This document shows positions 13,152-23,245 of a DNA stretch of 64,000 bases, one piece after another. The stretch spans positions 62,001-126,000 of the forward strand of contig CAJOCL010000003.1 in NCBI GenBank assembly GCA_905233565.1, read 5' to 3'. The stretch comes from an uncultured Synergistales bacterium (GTDB taxonomy: Bacteria > Synergistota > Synergistia > Synergistales > Aminobacteriaceae). Position numbers and translations under genes: made by a program. Below the pieces are notes generated by a model. It was not told the origin of the DNA. It ran no database searches and saw only the letters and a program-made list of their open reading frames with translations. Each line of letters starts with the position of its first letter. Within the stretch, counting starts at the first letter, position 1.

Positions 13152-13536
13152 CTGAATGTCCTTTGACCCAGTGCCATTTGACATTATGAATATGCGTAAG
13201 TTCGTCAAGCCGTTCCCATAAATCGCGGTTCAAAACGTCACCGCCCGATGAAGTTTTCCAGTTTTTGCGCTTCCAGTTATAAAGCCAGCGTTTTACAAAG
13301 GCATTCTGCAAATATGAACTGTCCGTGTAAATTTCAGCATCACATGAAGTTTTCAGCGCCTCAAGTGCTTTTATTGCCGCCGTCAGTTCCATTCTGTTAT
13401 TCGTTGTGTCATTCTCAGAGCCGTAAATTTCACGTTCCGCGCCGTGTTCAGGAGAATATAAAATTGCTGCCCAGCCCCCAAGACCCGGATTAGGCGACGC
13501 GCCCCCGTCAGTGTAAATTATTACGTGCGGTCTCAA
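13090..13536 (-). CDS. rnhA: ribonuclease HI
   Basis: YTDGGASPNPGLGGWA, NNRMELTAAIKAL, YTDSSYLQNA, WVKGHSDD. Confidence 0.95.
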   Translation of the reverse strand: MRPHVIIYTDGGASPNPGLGGWAAILYSPEHGAEREIYGSENDTTNNRMELTAAIKALEALKTSCDAEIYTDSSYLQNAFVKRWLYNWKRKNWKTSSGGDVLNRDLWERLDELTHIHNVKWHWVKGHSDDRRNNRCDELVHIARSKLR

Positions 13537-13542
13537 TCTCCG

Positions 13543-14661
13543 TCACTCCTCAAAGATTATATTAATCACTACAGGCCCCTCAGTGTATATGTCTCCTGAA
13601 GCTATCGCGCTTATGATTACGGGTTCGGTTATTTTTCCGAGCTGTTCAACGGCATTAAAGAACGCTTCGCCGTCAAGCGTTCCGACATTGTTTGTTACAG
13701 GTTCCGGCGAAATTCCGTCATTAATGGCCTTGTTCCTTAATTCCCTGAGAAATGTATGGAGTATCGTTTCGGGCGTTGATTTCGTATTCTCCCTGTCATT
13801 CATGAAAAATTTTCTGTAAACCGGCTTCCCGTCTTCATATATGAGAATGCTTTCACCCGTCTCAAGCCGTACCATTACGCGCATATTTTCGCCGGCGGTG
13901 TAATTTTCGTCCGACAATGCACGAACATACTGCCTTTCGTCAGAACTTACAAGTTCATTAATTAAAGCCTCTTCAATTTCTGAATCAAATTCAACAGAAA
14001 CATCACGAAGCCTCGTAAATGACTCATCAGATATTTTTGTCAAAATATTCAACCTTACCTGCTGCTTAAGGGCGTTAAGATCAGAAATAATATCTTCCCT
14101 CGAAGTTTCAGGCTCAAAAGCCGTCTGCCCCAGCAAAACATTTGCGCTAAGTGCAATAGCTTCACTTCTCAGTGATTTCAATTCCTGTTTTAACTGTGAT
14201 GATTCCTCGCGCATTATCCGTAAAGCCGCCTCAAGTTCGTTTTTTTCCTGTTCAAGCAAATATTTATCATTACGCATTGTGTCAAGTTCAAAGCCCGTTA
14301 TGTCAAGACTGGCTGCCGTTTCTGAAAGCGATAATCTCATCTGCTCTTTGTCGCGTTCGTTCTGTGAAAGCTGGAACTGAAGATCATACATCTGCTGCTT
14401 CAGCATCTTCATTCCGAACAGTGCCGTTCTTACGTCCTGAGACAGGGCGGCCATGACCGAGAGAATGCCGACCGCGATAACAGCTCCCGTCAGTGCCGTT
14501 ATTAGCCTGCTTGTGTATTTTGGACGAAGGCCGAAAAGTGATATTCTTTTTTTCCCGTATTTAGTGCCTATCGAGTCGCCTATAACTGAAAGTATTGCAC
14601 TGCCGATTATCAGCGATAATATTGAAAGCCAGTTTGTATCTTCAAGAAATCTAAGGAACAA
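13543..14661 (-). CDS. DUF3084 family coiled-coil membrane protein
   Basis: N-terminal TM segments with SVIGDSIGTKYGKKRISLFGLRPKYTS, then coiled coil. Confidence 0.8.
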   Translation of the reverse strand: MFLRFLEDTNWLSILSLIIGSAILSVIGDSIGTKYGKKRISLFGLRPKYTSRLITALTGAVIAVGILSVMAALSQDVRTALFGMKMLKQQMYDLQFQLSQNERDKEQMRLSLSETAASLDITGFELDTMRNDKYLLEQEKNELEAALRIMREESSQLKQELKSLRSEAIALSANVLLGQTAFEPETSREDIISDLNALKQQVRLNILTKISDESFTRLRDVSVEFDSEIEEALINELVSSDERQYVRALSDENYTAGENMRVMVRLETGESILIYEDGKPVYRKFFMNDRENTKSTPETILHTFLRELRNKAINDGISPEPVTNNVGTLDGEAFFNAVEQLGKITEPVIISAIASGDIYTEGPVVINIIFEE

Positions 14662-14670
14662 GAATAAAAC

Positions 14671-15534
14671 TCATCTCCTTTTTTTCCCTTGCCTTAAAAT
14701 TAACGAGAACTCAGAGGCCAGGACTGATATAAAAATCAGCGCACAGCCGATAAGCATTCTAAGCGTTAAGCTCTCGCCTAAAAATATTATGCTTCCTGCA
14801 AGACCGAATACTGATTCAAGGCTCATTATTATTGTAGCGTGTGAAGGATCGGCGTATTTCTGGGCGCATATCTGTACCATGTAGCAGCCGAATGTTGCAA
14901 AAATAATCGTGAACAGTAATTCAGGAAGTCCGTTAAAACTCAGATATTCCGGCGGTGTTTCAAAAATTAACGAGCTTATTAACGAAAGTAACGCAAAACT
15001 TACGAACTCAACGAAACTGAGCGCAACCGGGTCGCAGTCATGAGCGTAATGGCTTATCGCTATAACTTGAACGGCAAAAGTAAAAGCACAAATTACTGTC
15101 AGAAAATCACCGAAGTTGAACGAGCCCGAAATATCGCCAGTCAAAAGGTACATTCCCGAAACGCACAGGACGGCCGCAAAAAGAGTAACCCAGCCCGGAA
15201 ATATACGCCGTAATGCCCAGATTATCAGCGGAACCATTAAGACATAAGTTGCTGATATGAAAGCTGAACGCCCTCCGCCGATGTATTTTAATCCGATTGT
15301 CTGCGTTGTTATTGCAAGGAAAAGAAGAACGCCGATTATTACACCACCTTTTAATACTTTCCTAAAAGATTCGTTTATACGGCTGTGAAAGAATATGTAT
15401 ATCATCAACGAACCTGCTGTAAATCTCAGAAAAAGCAGCCAGCTCGCTGGATATATGCCGATCAATATTTTCATTGTCGGGAAACTTAATCCCCAGAAAA
15501 AAGCGCAGTAAAGAAGCCCTAAATCAGCAAGCAT
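14671..15534 (-). CDS. DMT/EamA family transporter
   Basis: Ten hydrophobic segments and EamA repeat pattern. Confidence 0.88.
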   Translation of the reverse strand: MLADLGLLYCAFFWGLSFPTMKILIGIYPASWLLFLRFTAGSLMIYIFFHSRINESFRKVLKGGVIIGVLLFLAITTQTIGLKYIGGGRSAFISATYVLMVPLIIWALRRIFPGWVTLFAAVLCVSGMYLLTGDISGSFNFGDFLTVICAFTFAVQVIAISHYAHDCDPVALSFVEFVSFALLSLISSLIFETPPEYLSFNGLPELLFTIIFATFGCYMVQICAQKYADPSHATIIMSLESVFGLAGSIIFLGESLTLRMLIGCALIFISVLASEFSLILRQGKKRR

Positions 15535-16724
15535 TATTTAATCTTCCTTGCCTCGATATAATACCTTTTTTCCTGAGCATGACCCATTGAGAAAGTCTTT
15601 CGCGGCAATACTCCCGATTCTGATATTATTTTGAAAAAATCACGTTTTGCGCTCTCGTCAAAAGGCGGCAGTTCAAAGCCTATACAGCCCTCACTGTCTG
15701 AAAGTCCGCGCAGCGCCTCAGTGTCATGAATATAATCAATGCTGCACTTTTTATCATCAAGGTATTTCTGCAGAACTATCAAAGCTGAAGCACCTTTTGA
15801 CCTGTCAATATATATTATTCCTTCTTTGCCCTGAGAATAATATTTTAACGGCCATGAATTTTTTGATGATTTAAGGCATATATTCTTTTTAAGTTCAGCC
15901 ATGAAATTTTCAGGTTCAACGTTCTTGACGATTCTGTGAATAGGCTCGAATTTCAAAGCGTCATCGTGAATATTCTCAAGTTCGACCATTGCATAACGTG
16001 AAGTGTAACCCTCTTCATAACATGCCTTAGCTGAAGCAAGAGAGTGATTCCCGTCACCAACTGCAAAGACGAGTGATAAATCCCTGCTTTTGCGCTTTAT
16101 GTAAGAAGCTATACGCATGTTCAAAGCTCTTGCGTTGTCTCCGCGAACGAGCCAGCCTTTAATATTTCCTCCGCCCAGCATTAAATCAAAATCATATAGT
16201 TTCTTTATGCTGTGTTTTGAAAGTGTCAGAGGCTCAATGATTTCATGTCTTTCATCATCACAAAGCAATATAACGTGTGAAAGTTCAAGGGCGGCATTTT
16301 CACGTATTGCCTTGCGTGGCGGTATTCGTTCCCTGACTGTCTGCTCAGTTGCGCGGATCATGGGCGAAGTTCCGGGCCTGTAATCGTATTCCTCAAGGTC
16401 AATAACCCCGACAATTCCGCGCCTTATTGAACCGTCAAGCATTTCACGCTCAACGTATATAAATGAATTTCTGTACTCAGTGAAGATATTATGTTCAAGA
16501 TATTCATTCATGGCCGAATTTATCTGTGATATTTTTGAAGTATTATCATCACTGAGCAATGCTTCAGGGAGAATTAAATTGTATGCTGATGGTGAATTTC
16601 CGGCATAATTCTTGGCCTTCTCCCAGTATTCGGGCTGTGAAGTAAACTGATCGCACGCAATGACTGCCCATTTCGAGAGGTCTTTAAGCTCAGGCAGTAA
16701 TAAATTTGCTGGTCTGAATATAAT
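15534..16724 (-). CDS. DUF1015 family protein, proposed ATT start
   Basis: 397 codons from ATT; in-frame IFRPANLLLPELKDLSKWAVIACDQFTSQPEYWEKAKNYAGNSPSAYNLILPEA precedes the ORF-track start (TTG at 16559). Confidence 0.75.
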   Translation of the reverse strand: MIFRPANLLLPELKDLSKWAVIACDQFTSQPEYWEKAKNYAGNSPSAYNLILPEALLSDDNTSKISQINSAMNEYLEHNIFTEYRNSFIYVEREMLDGSIRRGIVGVIDLEEYDYRPGTSPMIRATEQTVRERIPPRKAIRENAALELSHVILLCDDERHEIIEPLTLSKHSIKKLYDFDLMLGGGNIKGWLVRGDNARALNMRIASYIKRKSRDLSLVFAVGDGNHSLASAKACYEEGYTSRYAMVELENIHDDALKFEPIHRIVKNVEPENFMAELKKNICLKSSKNSWPLKYYSQGKEGIIYIDRSKGASALIVLQKYLDDKKCSIDYIHDTEALRGLSDSEGCIGFELPPFDESAKRDFFKIISESGVLPRKTFSMGHAQEKRYYIEARKIK

Positions 16725-16801
16725 TTGTCAATCCTTTCATTATTTACAATGTAACTAATTTTATTCGCCCCTTAAATATGCGTCAATTAGTCTAACTGCG
16801 T

Positions 16802-16807
16802 TATAAT
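16802..16807 (+). promoter_or_regulatory. candidate -10 box upstream of comEA
   Basis: Perfect TATAAT 40 nt before the start; no convincing -35. Confidence 0.4.
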
Positions 16808-16846
16808 TCGATAAATCAATCAATTAAACAGGAGAATATTTACTGA

Positions 16847-17809
16847 ATGGAAAAAATCTTTGCTGATTACAGAAAGGCAATAATAACCGGCGGAGGAGTA
16901 TTGATATTTCTTTTAACCGGATTAATAACGATGTTCGTTATGCCTTCAAAAAATGATGTCCCCAATCAACAGACAGTAACTGCGGCAACTTCAACAACTG
17001 CAATTTCAGAACCTCAAAATCAGCCTGAACCGCCTAAAATTTGGTATGTCTATGTAACGGGAGAGGTTAAAAATCCCGGAGTTTATAAACTTTCAGAAGA
17101 TTCAAGGGTATTTCAGGTCATTGAAGCTGCGGGAGGATTTTCAAGAAAAGCTGATAAGACATCAATTAACCTTGCTGAAATGCTTTCTGACGGTTCACAC
17201 GTTCATATAGGTGCGTTAATTCCTCAGCGTCAGGCAGCACCGGCACGAATACCCGGACTCCCTGCGGAACATGCAGCGCCCGTAACAAATATAGCTGCCC
17301 AGACAAATATACAGCAGCCGCGACAGAATACGGGGGGTCTTGTTGACATTAACAGAGCTAATGAAAACGAACTCGAACAATTGCCGGGAATCGGCCCTGC
17401 AACAGCCAAGAGAATAATAGAATACAGGCAGTCAAACGGAGCCTTCAGAAAACCTGAAGACCTTACAAAAGTAAGGGGCATAGGAAACGCGAAATTATCA
17501 AAAATTCGGCCATTAATTACGGTTACGGCCATGAACACGCAAAGCACAATGAGAAGCGGAATACAGACATCATTAAATTCAAATACAATTACAAATACAA
17601 ATTCAAATTCAGGAGGACTTGTCGACATTAACCGCGCAAGTGTAAAGGAACTTGAACAGCTAACGGGAGTCGGACCGGCAATAGCAAAGAGAATAGCGGA
17701 TTACAGACAGAAAAACGGGAGATTTTCAAGCCCTGAAGATCTTTTGAAAGTTCGGGGAATAGGCCGCTCAAAACTTGACAAAATGAGAGGCCAAATATTA
17801 ATTCGCTGA
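16847..17809 (+). CDS. comEA: ComEA-like protein, SLBB plus two HhH domains
   Basis: GGLVDINRA...LEQL.G.GPA.AKRI..YR repeated twice. Confidence 0.88.
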   Translation: MEKIFADYRKAIITGGGVLIFLLTGLITMFVMPSKNDVPNQQTVTAATSTTAISEPQNQPEPPKIWYVYVTGEVKNPGVYKLSEDSRVFQVIEAAGGFSRKADKTSINLAEMLSDGSHVHIGALIPQRQAAPARIPGLPAEHAAPVTNIAAQTNIQQPRQNTGGLVDINRANENELEQLPGIGPATAKRIIEYRQSNGAFRKPEDLTKVRGIGNAKLSKIRPLITVTAMNTQSTMRSGIQTSLNSNTITNTNSNSGGLVDINRASVKELEQLTGVGPAIAKRIADYRQKNGRFSSPEDLLKVRGIGRSKLDKMRGQILIR

Positions 17810-17830
17810 TATAAATAAATATAAATGTAA

Positions 17831-19228
17831 ATGGAAATTCTCAGACGTTCCCCGATGCTTGGAGTATTAGCGGCGTTAGTGTCAGGTTATGCACTTTATG
17901 ACCGCTTGGGAGTTTTTGCTTTCATTTTTGCCGTTCCTGTTATATTTTCAGGAATTATGTTCTGTTCGTTTGAGTATGAACTTCCTGAACAATGGAATAT
18001 ATTTATATTCACGTTAATTTTTACTCTTATATGCTCGTTTCGTATATATGCCGTAATCTCACCGCCTTATCCTGAAAATGCCGTGTTCATTGCTGAAACG
18101 GGAACAGTAACAGACGTTCGGCAATGGGGGAAAATATATGCAGCAGTTATAGACACTGAAAGCAGGGGGAAATTTGTAACGTTTACACACTTTGCGGAAT
18201 TAACGGAAGGTGAAAGGATAATTTTTGACGGCAGTACAAGAAATTTCAGGGAAGCGCGAAATTCAGGAGATTTTGACGAAGGAAGATTTTGGCTCGGAAG
18301 GGGAGTTAAAGGGCGAATGACAATATATAACGTCCAAGTACTGCCCTCAAAATTCAGCTTTGCTTTAATGCGTCATAAACTTTCAAGAAAACTCAGCATA
18401 TACATGCCTGAATTAACGGGGGAATATCTGAAAGCTGCGTGGCTCGGCGAACGTGATAACGATCTTAACAGGAGACACAGGGAATGGGGTACAAGCCATC
18501 TGCTTGCTGTATCAGGTTTTCATGTCGGTATAGCGATACTTTGTGCAGGGATAATTTTCGGGAAAAATGCCGTTATACTCTCGATAATTTTATGGGCTTA
18601 TGTAATTATTACCGGAGCTTCAGCGGGGGCGGTACGTTCGGCCTTAATGTTTCAGGCAGGATTATCAGCAAAAATTATGAAGCGTCCTGTTGATGCCGTG
18701 AACAGCGTTTGTCTTGCAGGTGTAATGATACTTTTATGGAGGCCGTTTTTATTCTGGGATATAGGCTGGAGGCTGTCGATAATTTCTGTTCTGACAATAA
18801 CGGCAATGTTTCAGGCCGGTTATTCGTGGCTGATGATTAGTCCGGCTGTCTGGCTCGTAACATTTCCGCAGGTTTCCTATACTTTCGGTGGTGTCCCTGC
18901 TGTAGGCTTAATTCTGAATATCTTTGCGGCGATATATTTTTCTTTTGCCTTCACGATTGCGAGTGCGGGGGCGTTTTTGAGGCTGATTAATTTTCCGCTG
19001 TCTCAATATTTCATGCTTGCTGTAGAGGGAATATTTTTATTATGGGAAAAAATTGCAGGTTTCATGGCCGGTTTAATCCCGTATTTTGTGGGTTGGAATT
19101 ATTTTGTTGCATGGCTTGGGTGCGGTACTATGGTGTTCTTTGTATGCAGGTATCTTGATCTTGCGCCTCTGAGAATTGCTGCGGTTACGGCCGTGATTGG
19201 TTTTGCGGCGTTCATTATGTTCATGTAG
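17831..19228 (+). CDS. ComEC/Rec2 family competence membrane protein (short form)
   Basis: HLLAVSGFHVGIA and AGASAGAVRSALMF-like motifs; no MBL domain. Confidence 0.85.
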   Translation: MEILRRSPMLGVLAALVSGYALYDRLGVFAFIFAVPVIFSGIMFCSFEYELPEQWNIFIFTLIFTLICSFRIYAVISPPYPENAVFIAETGTVTDVRQWGKIYAAVIDTESRGKFVTFTHFAELTEGERIIFDGSTRNFREARNSGDFDEGRFWLGRGVKGRMTIYNVQVLPSKFSFALMRHKLSRKLSIYMPELTGEYLKAAWLGERDNDLNRRHREWGTSHLLAVSGFHVGIAILCAGIIFGKNAVILSIILWAYVIITGASAGAVRSALMFQAGLSAKIMKRPVDAVNSVCLAGVMILLWRPFLFWDIGWRLSIISVLTITAMFQAGYSWLMISPAVWLVTFPQVSYTFGGVPAVGLILNIFAAIYFSFAFTIASAGAFLRLINFPLSQYFMLAVEGIFLLWEKIAGFMAGLIPYFVGWNYFVAWLGCGTMVFFVCRYLDLAPLRIAAVTAVIGFAAFIMFM

Positions 19229-19255
19229 AATATTATTTCAAGAGGTGGTTTAATT

Positions 19256-19390
19256 ATGAGCAGTGCAGTATTGGAAGAAGAAATCAGACCTGCTTTGACG
19301 GATACAGATAACGAAGATTTTTACGATGAATATAAAGATGAGTTAATTTTGCTTTTGTCCCGTACAGGAACTCACAGCGATTTGTTCTGA
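19256..19390 (+). CDS. small acidic hypothetical protein (44 aa)
   Basis: MSSAVLEEEIRPALTDTDNEDFYDEYKDELILLLSRTGTHSDLF*, preceded by RBS AGAGGTGG; below the ORF-track size cut-off. Confidence 0.5.
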   Translation: MSSAVLEEEIRPALTDTDNEDFYDEYKDELILLLSRTGTHSDLF

Positions 19391-19402
19391 GCTAAAATTA
19401 AT

Positions 19403-19432
19403 CCCCCTGCCTGATGTTTCAGAAACAGGGGG
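19403..19432. terminator. candidate bidirectional hairpin between the 44-aa ORF and guaB
   Basis: CCCCCTG...CAGGGGG with inner CTGA/TCAG pairing between convergent genes; no strong T tract. Confidence 0.5.
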
Positions 19433-19453
19433 AAATTCTGTTAATTTTCACAT

Positions 19454-20965
19454 TCACTTTGAACGTCTCACGGCTTCCTTCATCATGACATCATGAGCTC
19501 CGCCCTCAAGAAGTGTTACGGGAGATACGAGAGTGAGTTTAGCTTTTTCCCTCATTTCAGGAAGGCTCAAAGCACCGCAGTTGCAGAACGTTGAACGTAT
19601 TTTGCTCAGCGTCTCGGTAACATTATCCCTCAGACTTCCTGCATAAGGTACGTAGCTGTCGACCCCTTCTTCAAATGAAAGTTTAGCCTGTGATAAGTCG
19701 CCTGAGTCGTAACGCTGCCAGTTCCTAGCACGTGATGAGCCTTCGCCCCAGTATTCTTTTACGTAATTTCCGTTTACCATTACCCTGTTTGTCGGGCTCT
19801 CGTCAAATCTTGCGAAATATCTGCCAAGCATACAGAAATCTGCTCCCATAGCAAGTGCAAGTGTTATGTGATAATCCATTACAATACCGCCGTCAGAGCA
19901 TATTGGGATATATATTCCAGTCTCGGAAAAATATTCATCTCTTGCCTTTGCAACTTCTATTACTGATGTTGCCTGACCGCGCCCGATCCCTTTTGCCTCG
20001 CGTGTAATGCAGATTGAACCGCCACCGATCCCGATTTTAACGAAATCAGCTCCGGCCTCCGCTAAAAATCTGAAGCCGTCAGCATCTACTACGTTACCGC
20101 CCCCGACTTTTACATCATCGCCGTATTTGTCCCGTATCCATTTCAGCGTTCTCCTCTGCCATTCAGTGAAGCCCTCTGAACTGTCTATACACAGAACATC
20201 AGCTCCGGCATCGACAAGCGCGGGTACTCTCTCTTCATAATCACGGGTGTTTATTCCTGCTCCCGTCATGTAACGTTTTTGCGAATCAAGAAGTTCTAAC
20301 GGGTTTTCCTTGTGCATGTCGTAATCTTTCCTGAAAACAAAAGCAACCATGTTTCCGTCATTATCAACAACGGGAAGTGCGTTTAACTTATGCTCCCATA
20401 AAAGATCGTTCGCTTCCGTAAGGCTTAAACCGTCATGAGCCGATATTACTTTGTCAATCGGTGTCATGAAATCCCTTACTTTCGTATCATGCGATGTCCT
20501 CGTTATCCTGTAATCGCGGCTCGTTACTATTCCGAGTAATTTCCCCGTCAAACTTCCGTCATGGGTTACTGCTACGGTCGTGTGTCCCGTCTGTTCTTTC
20601 AGTGCTAGAATGTCTTCAAGTGTCTGGTCAGGGCCTATCGCTGAATCATTAGCGACAAATCCGGCCTTGTAACGTTTAACTTTTGCGACCATTTCCGCCT
20701 GTTTTTCTATGGGCTGTGAACAGTATATAAACGATATTCCGCCTTCACGCGCTAAGGCTATGGCCATCTTGTCATCTGAAACTGACTGCATACACGCAGA
20801 GATCAGAGGAATGTTGATCGACAGCGGCGGTTCTTCGCCCTTTCTGAATTTGCAAAGCGGTGTCCTCAGCGAAACATTTGACGGCACGCAATTTTCTGAT
20901 GAGTACGTCGGTATTAAAAGGTACTCGGAGAATGTGTGAGAAGGTTCAGTGTAATAATACGCCAT
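19454..20965 (-). CDS. guaB: IMP dehydrogenase
   Basis: CBS pair and [20 protein letters not shown] catalytic loop; start chosen at [12 protein letters not shown]. Confidence 0.95.
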   Translation of the reverse strand: MAYYYTEPSHTFSEYLLIPTYSSENCVPSNVSLRTPLCKFRKGEEPPLSINIPLISACMQSVSDDKMAIALAREGGISFIYCSQPIEKQAEMVAKVKRYKAGFVANDSAIGPDQTLEDILALKEQTGHTTVAVTHDGSLTGKLLGIVTSRDYRITRTSHDTKVRDFMTPIDKVISAHDGLSLTEANDLLWEHKLNALPVVDNDGNMVAFVFRKDYDMHKENPLELLDSQKRYMTGAGINTRDYEERVPALVDAGADVLCIDSSEGFTEWQRRTLKWIRDKYGDDVKVGGGNVVDADGFRFLAEAGADFVKIGIGGGSICITREAKGIGRGQATSVIEVAKARDEYFSETGIYIPICSDGGIVMDYHITLALAMGADFCMLGRYFARFDESPTNRVMVNGNYVKEYWGEGSSRARNWQRYDSGDLSQAKLSFEEGVDSYVPYAGSLRDNVTETLSKIRSTFCNCGALSLPEMREKAKLTLVSPVTLLEGGAHDVMMKEAVRRSK

Positions 20966-21105
20966 GAAGTTATTTTCTCCCTTCAAAAAATTTTGCGCTT
21001 TATGATAGCACAAAATCAAGAGAGCTATCGCACGGCGTGTATAATAACTTTCAAATTTGAACAATCCCTTAAAAATGGAGATGGCAGGGAAGGAGCATAA
21101 ATTTA

Positions 21106-21573
21106 ATGACAGACGACAATTACTACATGAAAGCAGCACTTAACGAAGCAAAGAAAGCTTTTGAGCGCGGCGATGTCCCTGTAGGGGCGTTGATTGTGCG
21201 TGATAATAATATTCTTTCTTACGGCAGCGACATGAAATCTTCAGACCCTACCGAACACGCTGAAATCATCGCCATACGTTCATGTGCCTCAAAATCAGGG
21301 TACTGGAACTTAACAGGCTGTACCCTTTATGTTACGCTGGAACCCTGCCCGATGTGTGCCGGTGCCTGCGTAAATTCAAGAGTTTCAAGAGTAGTTTACG
21401 GCGCAAAAAATTACAGGTCAGGCGCGGGCGGTACGCTGTATAACATTTTAAGCGACTCAAGATTGAATCATGTCTGCAAAGTCAAATCAGGCATAATGGA
21501 AAATGAATGTCTGGAAATTTTGCAGGAATACTTTTTGCAGAGGAGAAAAAAACTATGCTCCCGACGTGTTTAA
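21106..21573 (+). CDS. tadA: tRNA-specific adenosine deaminase
   Basis: HAEII...[11 protein letters not shown] deaminase motif. Confidence 0.95.
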   Translation: MTDDNYYMKAALNEAKKAFERGDVPVGALIVRDNNILSYGSDMKSSDPTEHAEIIAIRSCASKSGYWNLTGCTLYVTLEPCPMCAGACVNSRVSRVVYGAKNYRSGAGGTLYNILSDSRLNHVCKVKSGIMENECLEILQEYFLQRRKKLCSRRV

Positions 21574-23243
21574 TCTCAGACCTGAAAATTTATCATCCAG
21601 GAGATTACACAAAACATCTGGCATCAAAATTGTCATGCCCTCAGCTTGCCGCCGGCGTTCTCGAAATGCTGAAGGGAAATGAGGACATTGAAACCCTCAG
21701 GGAATGGATACACCCCGATTTTACGAAACAAATGGAAAGTTTGGACTTGGGCGAAGGAAGCAAGGCCGCCAAAGATTTATGGAACTCTAAAAGTTCGCTC
21801 GGTAACGTCTTAGTTTACGGAGATTACGACACTGACGGCATAAGCTCAACAGTTTTAGCTATGGAAATTTTCAGGAACAAGGCAGCTCAGGTCAGATATT
21901 TCATTCCAAGAAGGGACGTTCACGGTTACGGCCTTAATGCTGAAGTCCTCGAAAAAATCGCCGTCTCAGGCTGCAATACTTTTGTCGTTACCGACTGCGG
22001 AACTAATGACTCTGAAATGCTCGAAAAACTGCGCTCCAAAGGCATTAATATTTTTGTCTTCGATCATCATTCAGTATCATCGCCGATAACAATCCCGACA
22101 ATCGTTAATCCCTGTATAAACATGGAAGCCGGAGACCATCAGAAAATATGCGCTACGGCCGTTTTATGGTGCTGGGCATGGAAAGAAAACATAGTGTCCC
22201 GGAAATTCCTTCAGTATGAAATTGATTTAGTTACTCTTGCCACTATTGCCGACTGTATGCCCCTTCATAATCTCAACAGGCTTTTAGTCCGTTACGGAAT
22301 GAATTTAATGAGAAATAATCCCAGACGCGGTTTAAGCGCACTTTTCGACTGTTTGGGAATAAACAAAACACAGCTATCCGAAGAGCATTTGTCAATGAGG
22401 GTTATACCCTGCCTCAACGCTCCGGGAAGAATTGCAACGGCCGATACGGGTGTCAGGGCGCTTCTTGGAATAGGCAGCAATGACGCAATTTACGCATGTG
22501 TTAGTGAACTTATGAGGATTAACAGGAAGCGTCAGACTTTAACAGAAAATATTGCGCGTGAAATTGATGACGGAATAACAAGCGGCAGTATAAAAAGCAA
22601 AGTCCTTTACAGCGACCAGTGGCCGATAGGCGTTTTGAGCGGAGTTGCAAGCAGGATATGCGCTCAGTACAACAGGCCGATAGTTCTTGCTGCTCCTGTC
22701 GAGACGAGATTAGTAAGGGGTACTCTGAGAGTTCCTGAGGGCGGCGATGCCGTGGGAGTTCTGAGGGAAATTTCAGAAAAACTTGACGCTTGGGGAGGCC
22801 ATAAGTACGCTGCCGGATTTTCCGTTCTTTATGAAAACTGGGAGGAAGTCAAAACGGATCTTGAACGTATGCTGACTGATATTATCATCAAGCCTGAGGG
22901 AGCTACGCCGGTTATTAATATATCGCCGTCAGATATTACGATTTCGGATTGGCGTGCAGTTTCTGAGCTTGGGCCGTTCGGGAATAATAACCCGTCACCG
23001 AAATTTTTCACGCCCGGAAGCATTAATAATTCAGAAATTAACCCTTTAGGCAGAGAAGGAAAGCACAGTTATATACGTCTTAACAGTGCAAAATTATTGG
23101 CTTTTAACACTCCTGCGCGTGATGTTGCTGAAATTATGGGCAGGGTTAAAGGCTGGATTTATCATCCGCGTTTGGATTATTGGCGTAATGAGGAGAAATT
23201 ACAGTTTATACTTGACTGTGCAGTAACGGAAGGAGGGATTTAA
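21555..23243 (+). CDS. recJ: single-stranded-DNA exonuclease RecJ
   Basis: DHH motifs: YGDYDTDGISST, DCGTND, FDHHSV, GGHKYAAGFSV. Confidence 0.93.
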   Translation: MLPTCLISDLKIYHPGDYTKHLASKLSCPQLAAGVLEMLKGNEDIETLREWIHPDFTKQMESLDLGEGSKAAKDLWNSKSSLGNVLVYGDYDTDGISSTVLAMEIFRNKAAQVRYFIPRRDVHGYGLNAEVLEKIAVSGCNTFVVTDCGTNDSEMLEKLRSKGINIFVFDHHSVSSPITIPTIVNPCINMEAGDHQKICATAVLWCWAWKENIVSRKFLQYEIDLVTLATIADCMPLHNLNRLLVRYGMNLMRNNPRRGLSALFDCLGINKTQLSEEHLSMRVIPCLNAPGRIATADTGVRALLGIGSNDAIYACVSELMRINRKRQTLTENIAREIDDGITSGSIKSKVLYSDQWPIGVLSGVASRICAQYNRPIVLAAPVETRLVRGTLRVPEGGDAVGVLREISEKLDAWGGHKYAAGFSVLYENWEEVKTDLERMLTDIIIKPEGATPVINISPSDITISDWRAVSELGPFGNNNPSPKFFTPGSINNSEINPLGREGKHSYIRLNSAKLLAFNTPARDVAEIMGRVKGWIYHPRLDYWRNEEKLQFILDCAVTEGGI

Positions 23244-23245
23244 TC

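Noticed and set aside
16726-16731. TTGACA on the - strand at the DUF1015 start as a -35 box
   Set aside because: No -10 box at proper spacing and the sequence lies between the SD and the proposed ATT start; likely coincidental.
16725-16740. ATG at 16740 as the DUF1015 start
   Set aside because: Out of frame with the conserved N-terminus; it gives only a 16-codon peptide (MKGLTNYIQTSKFITA).
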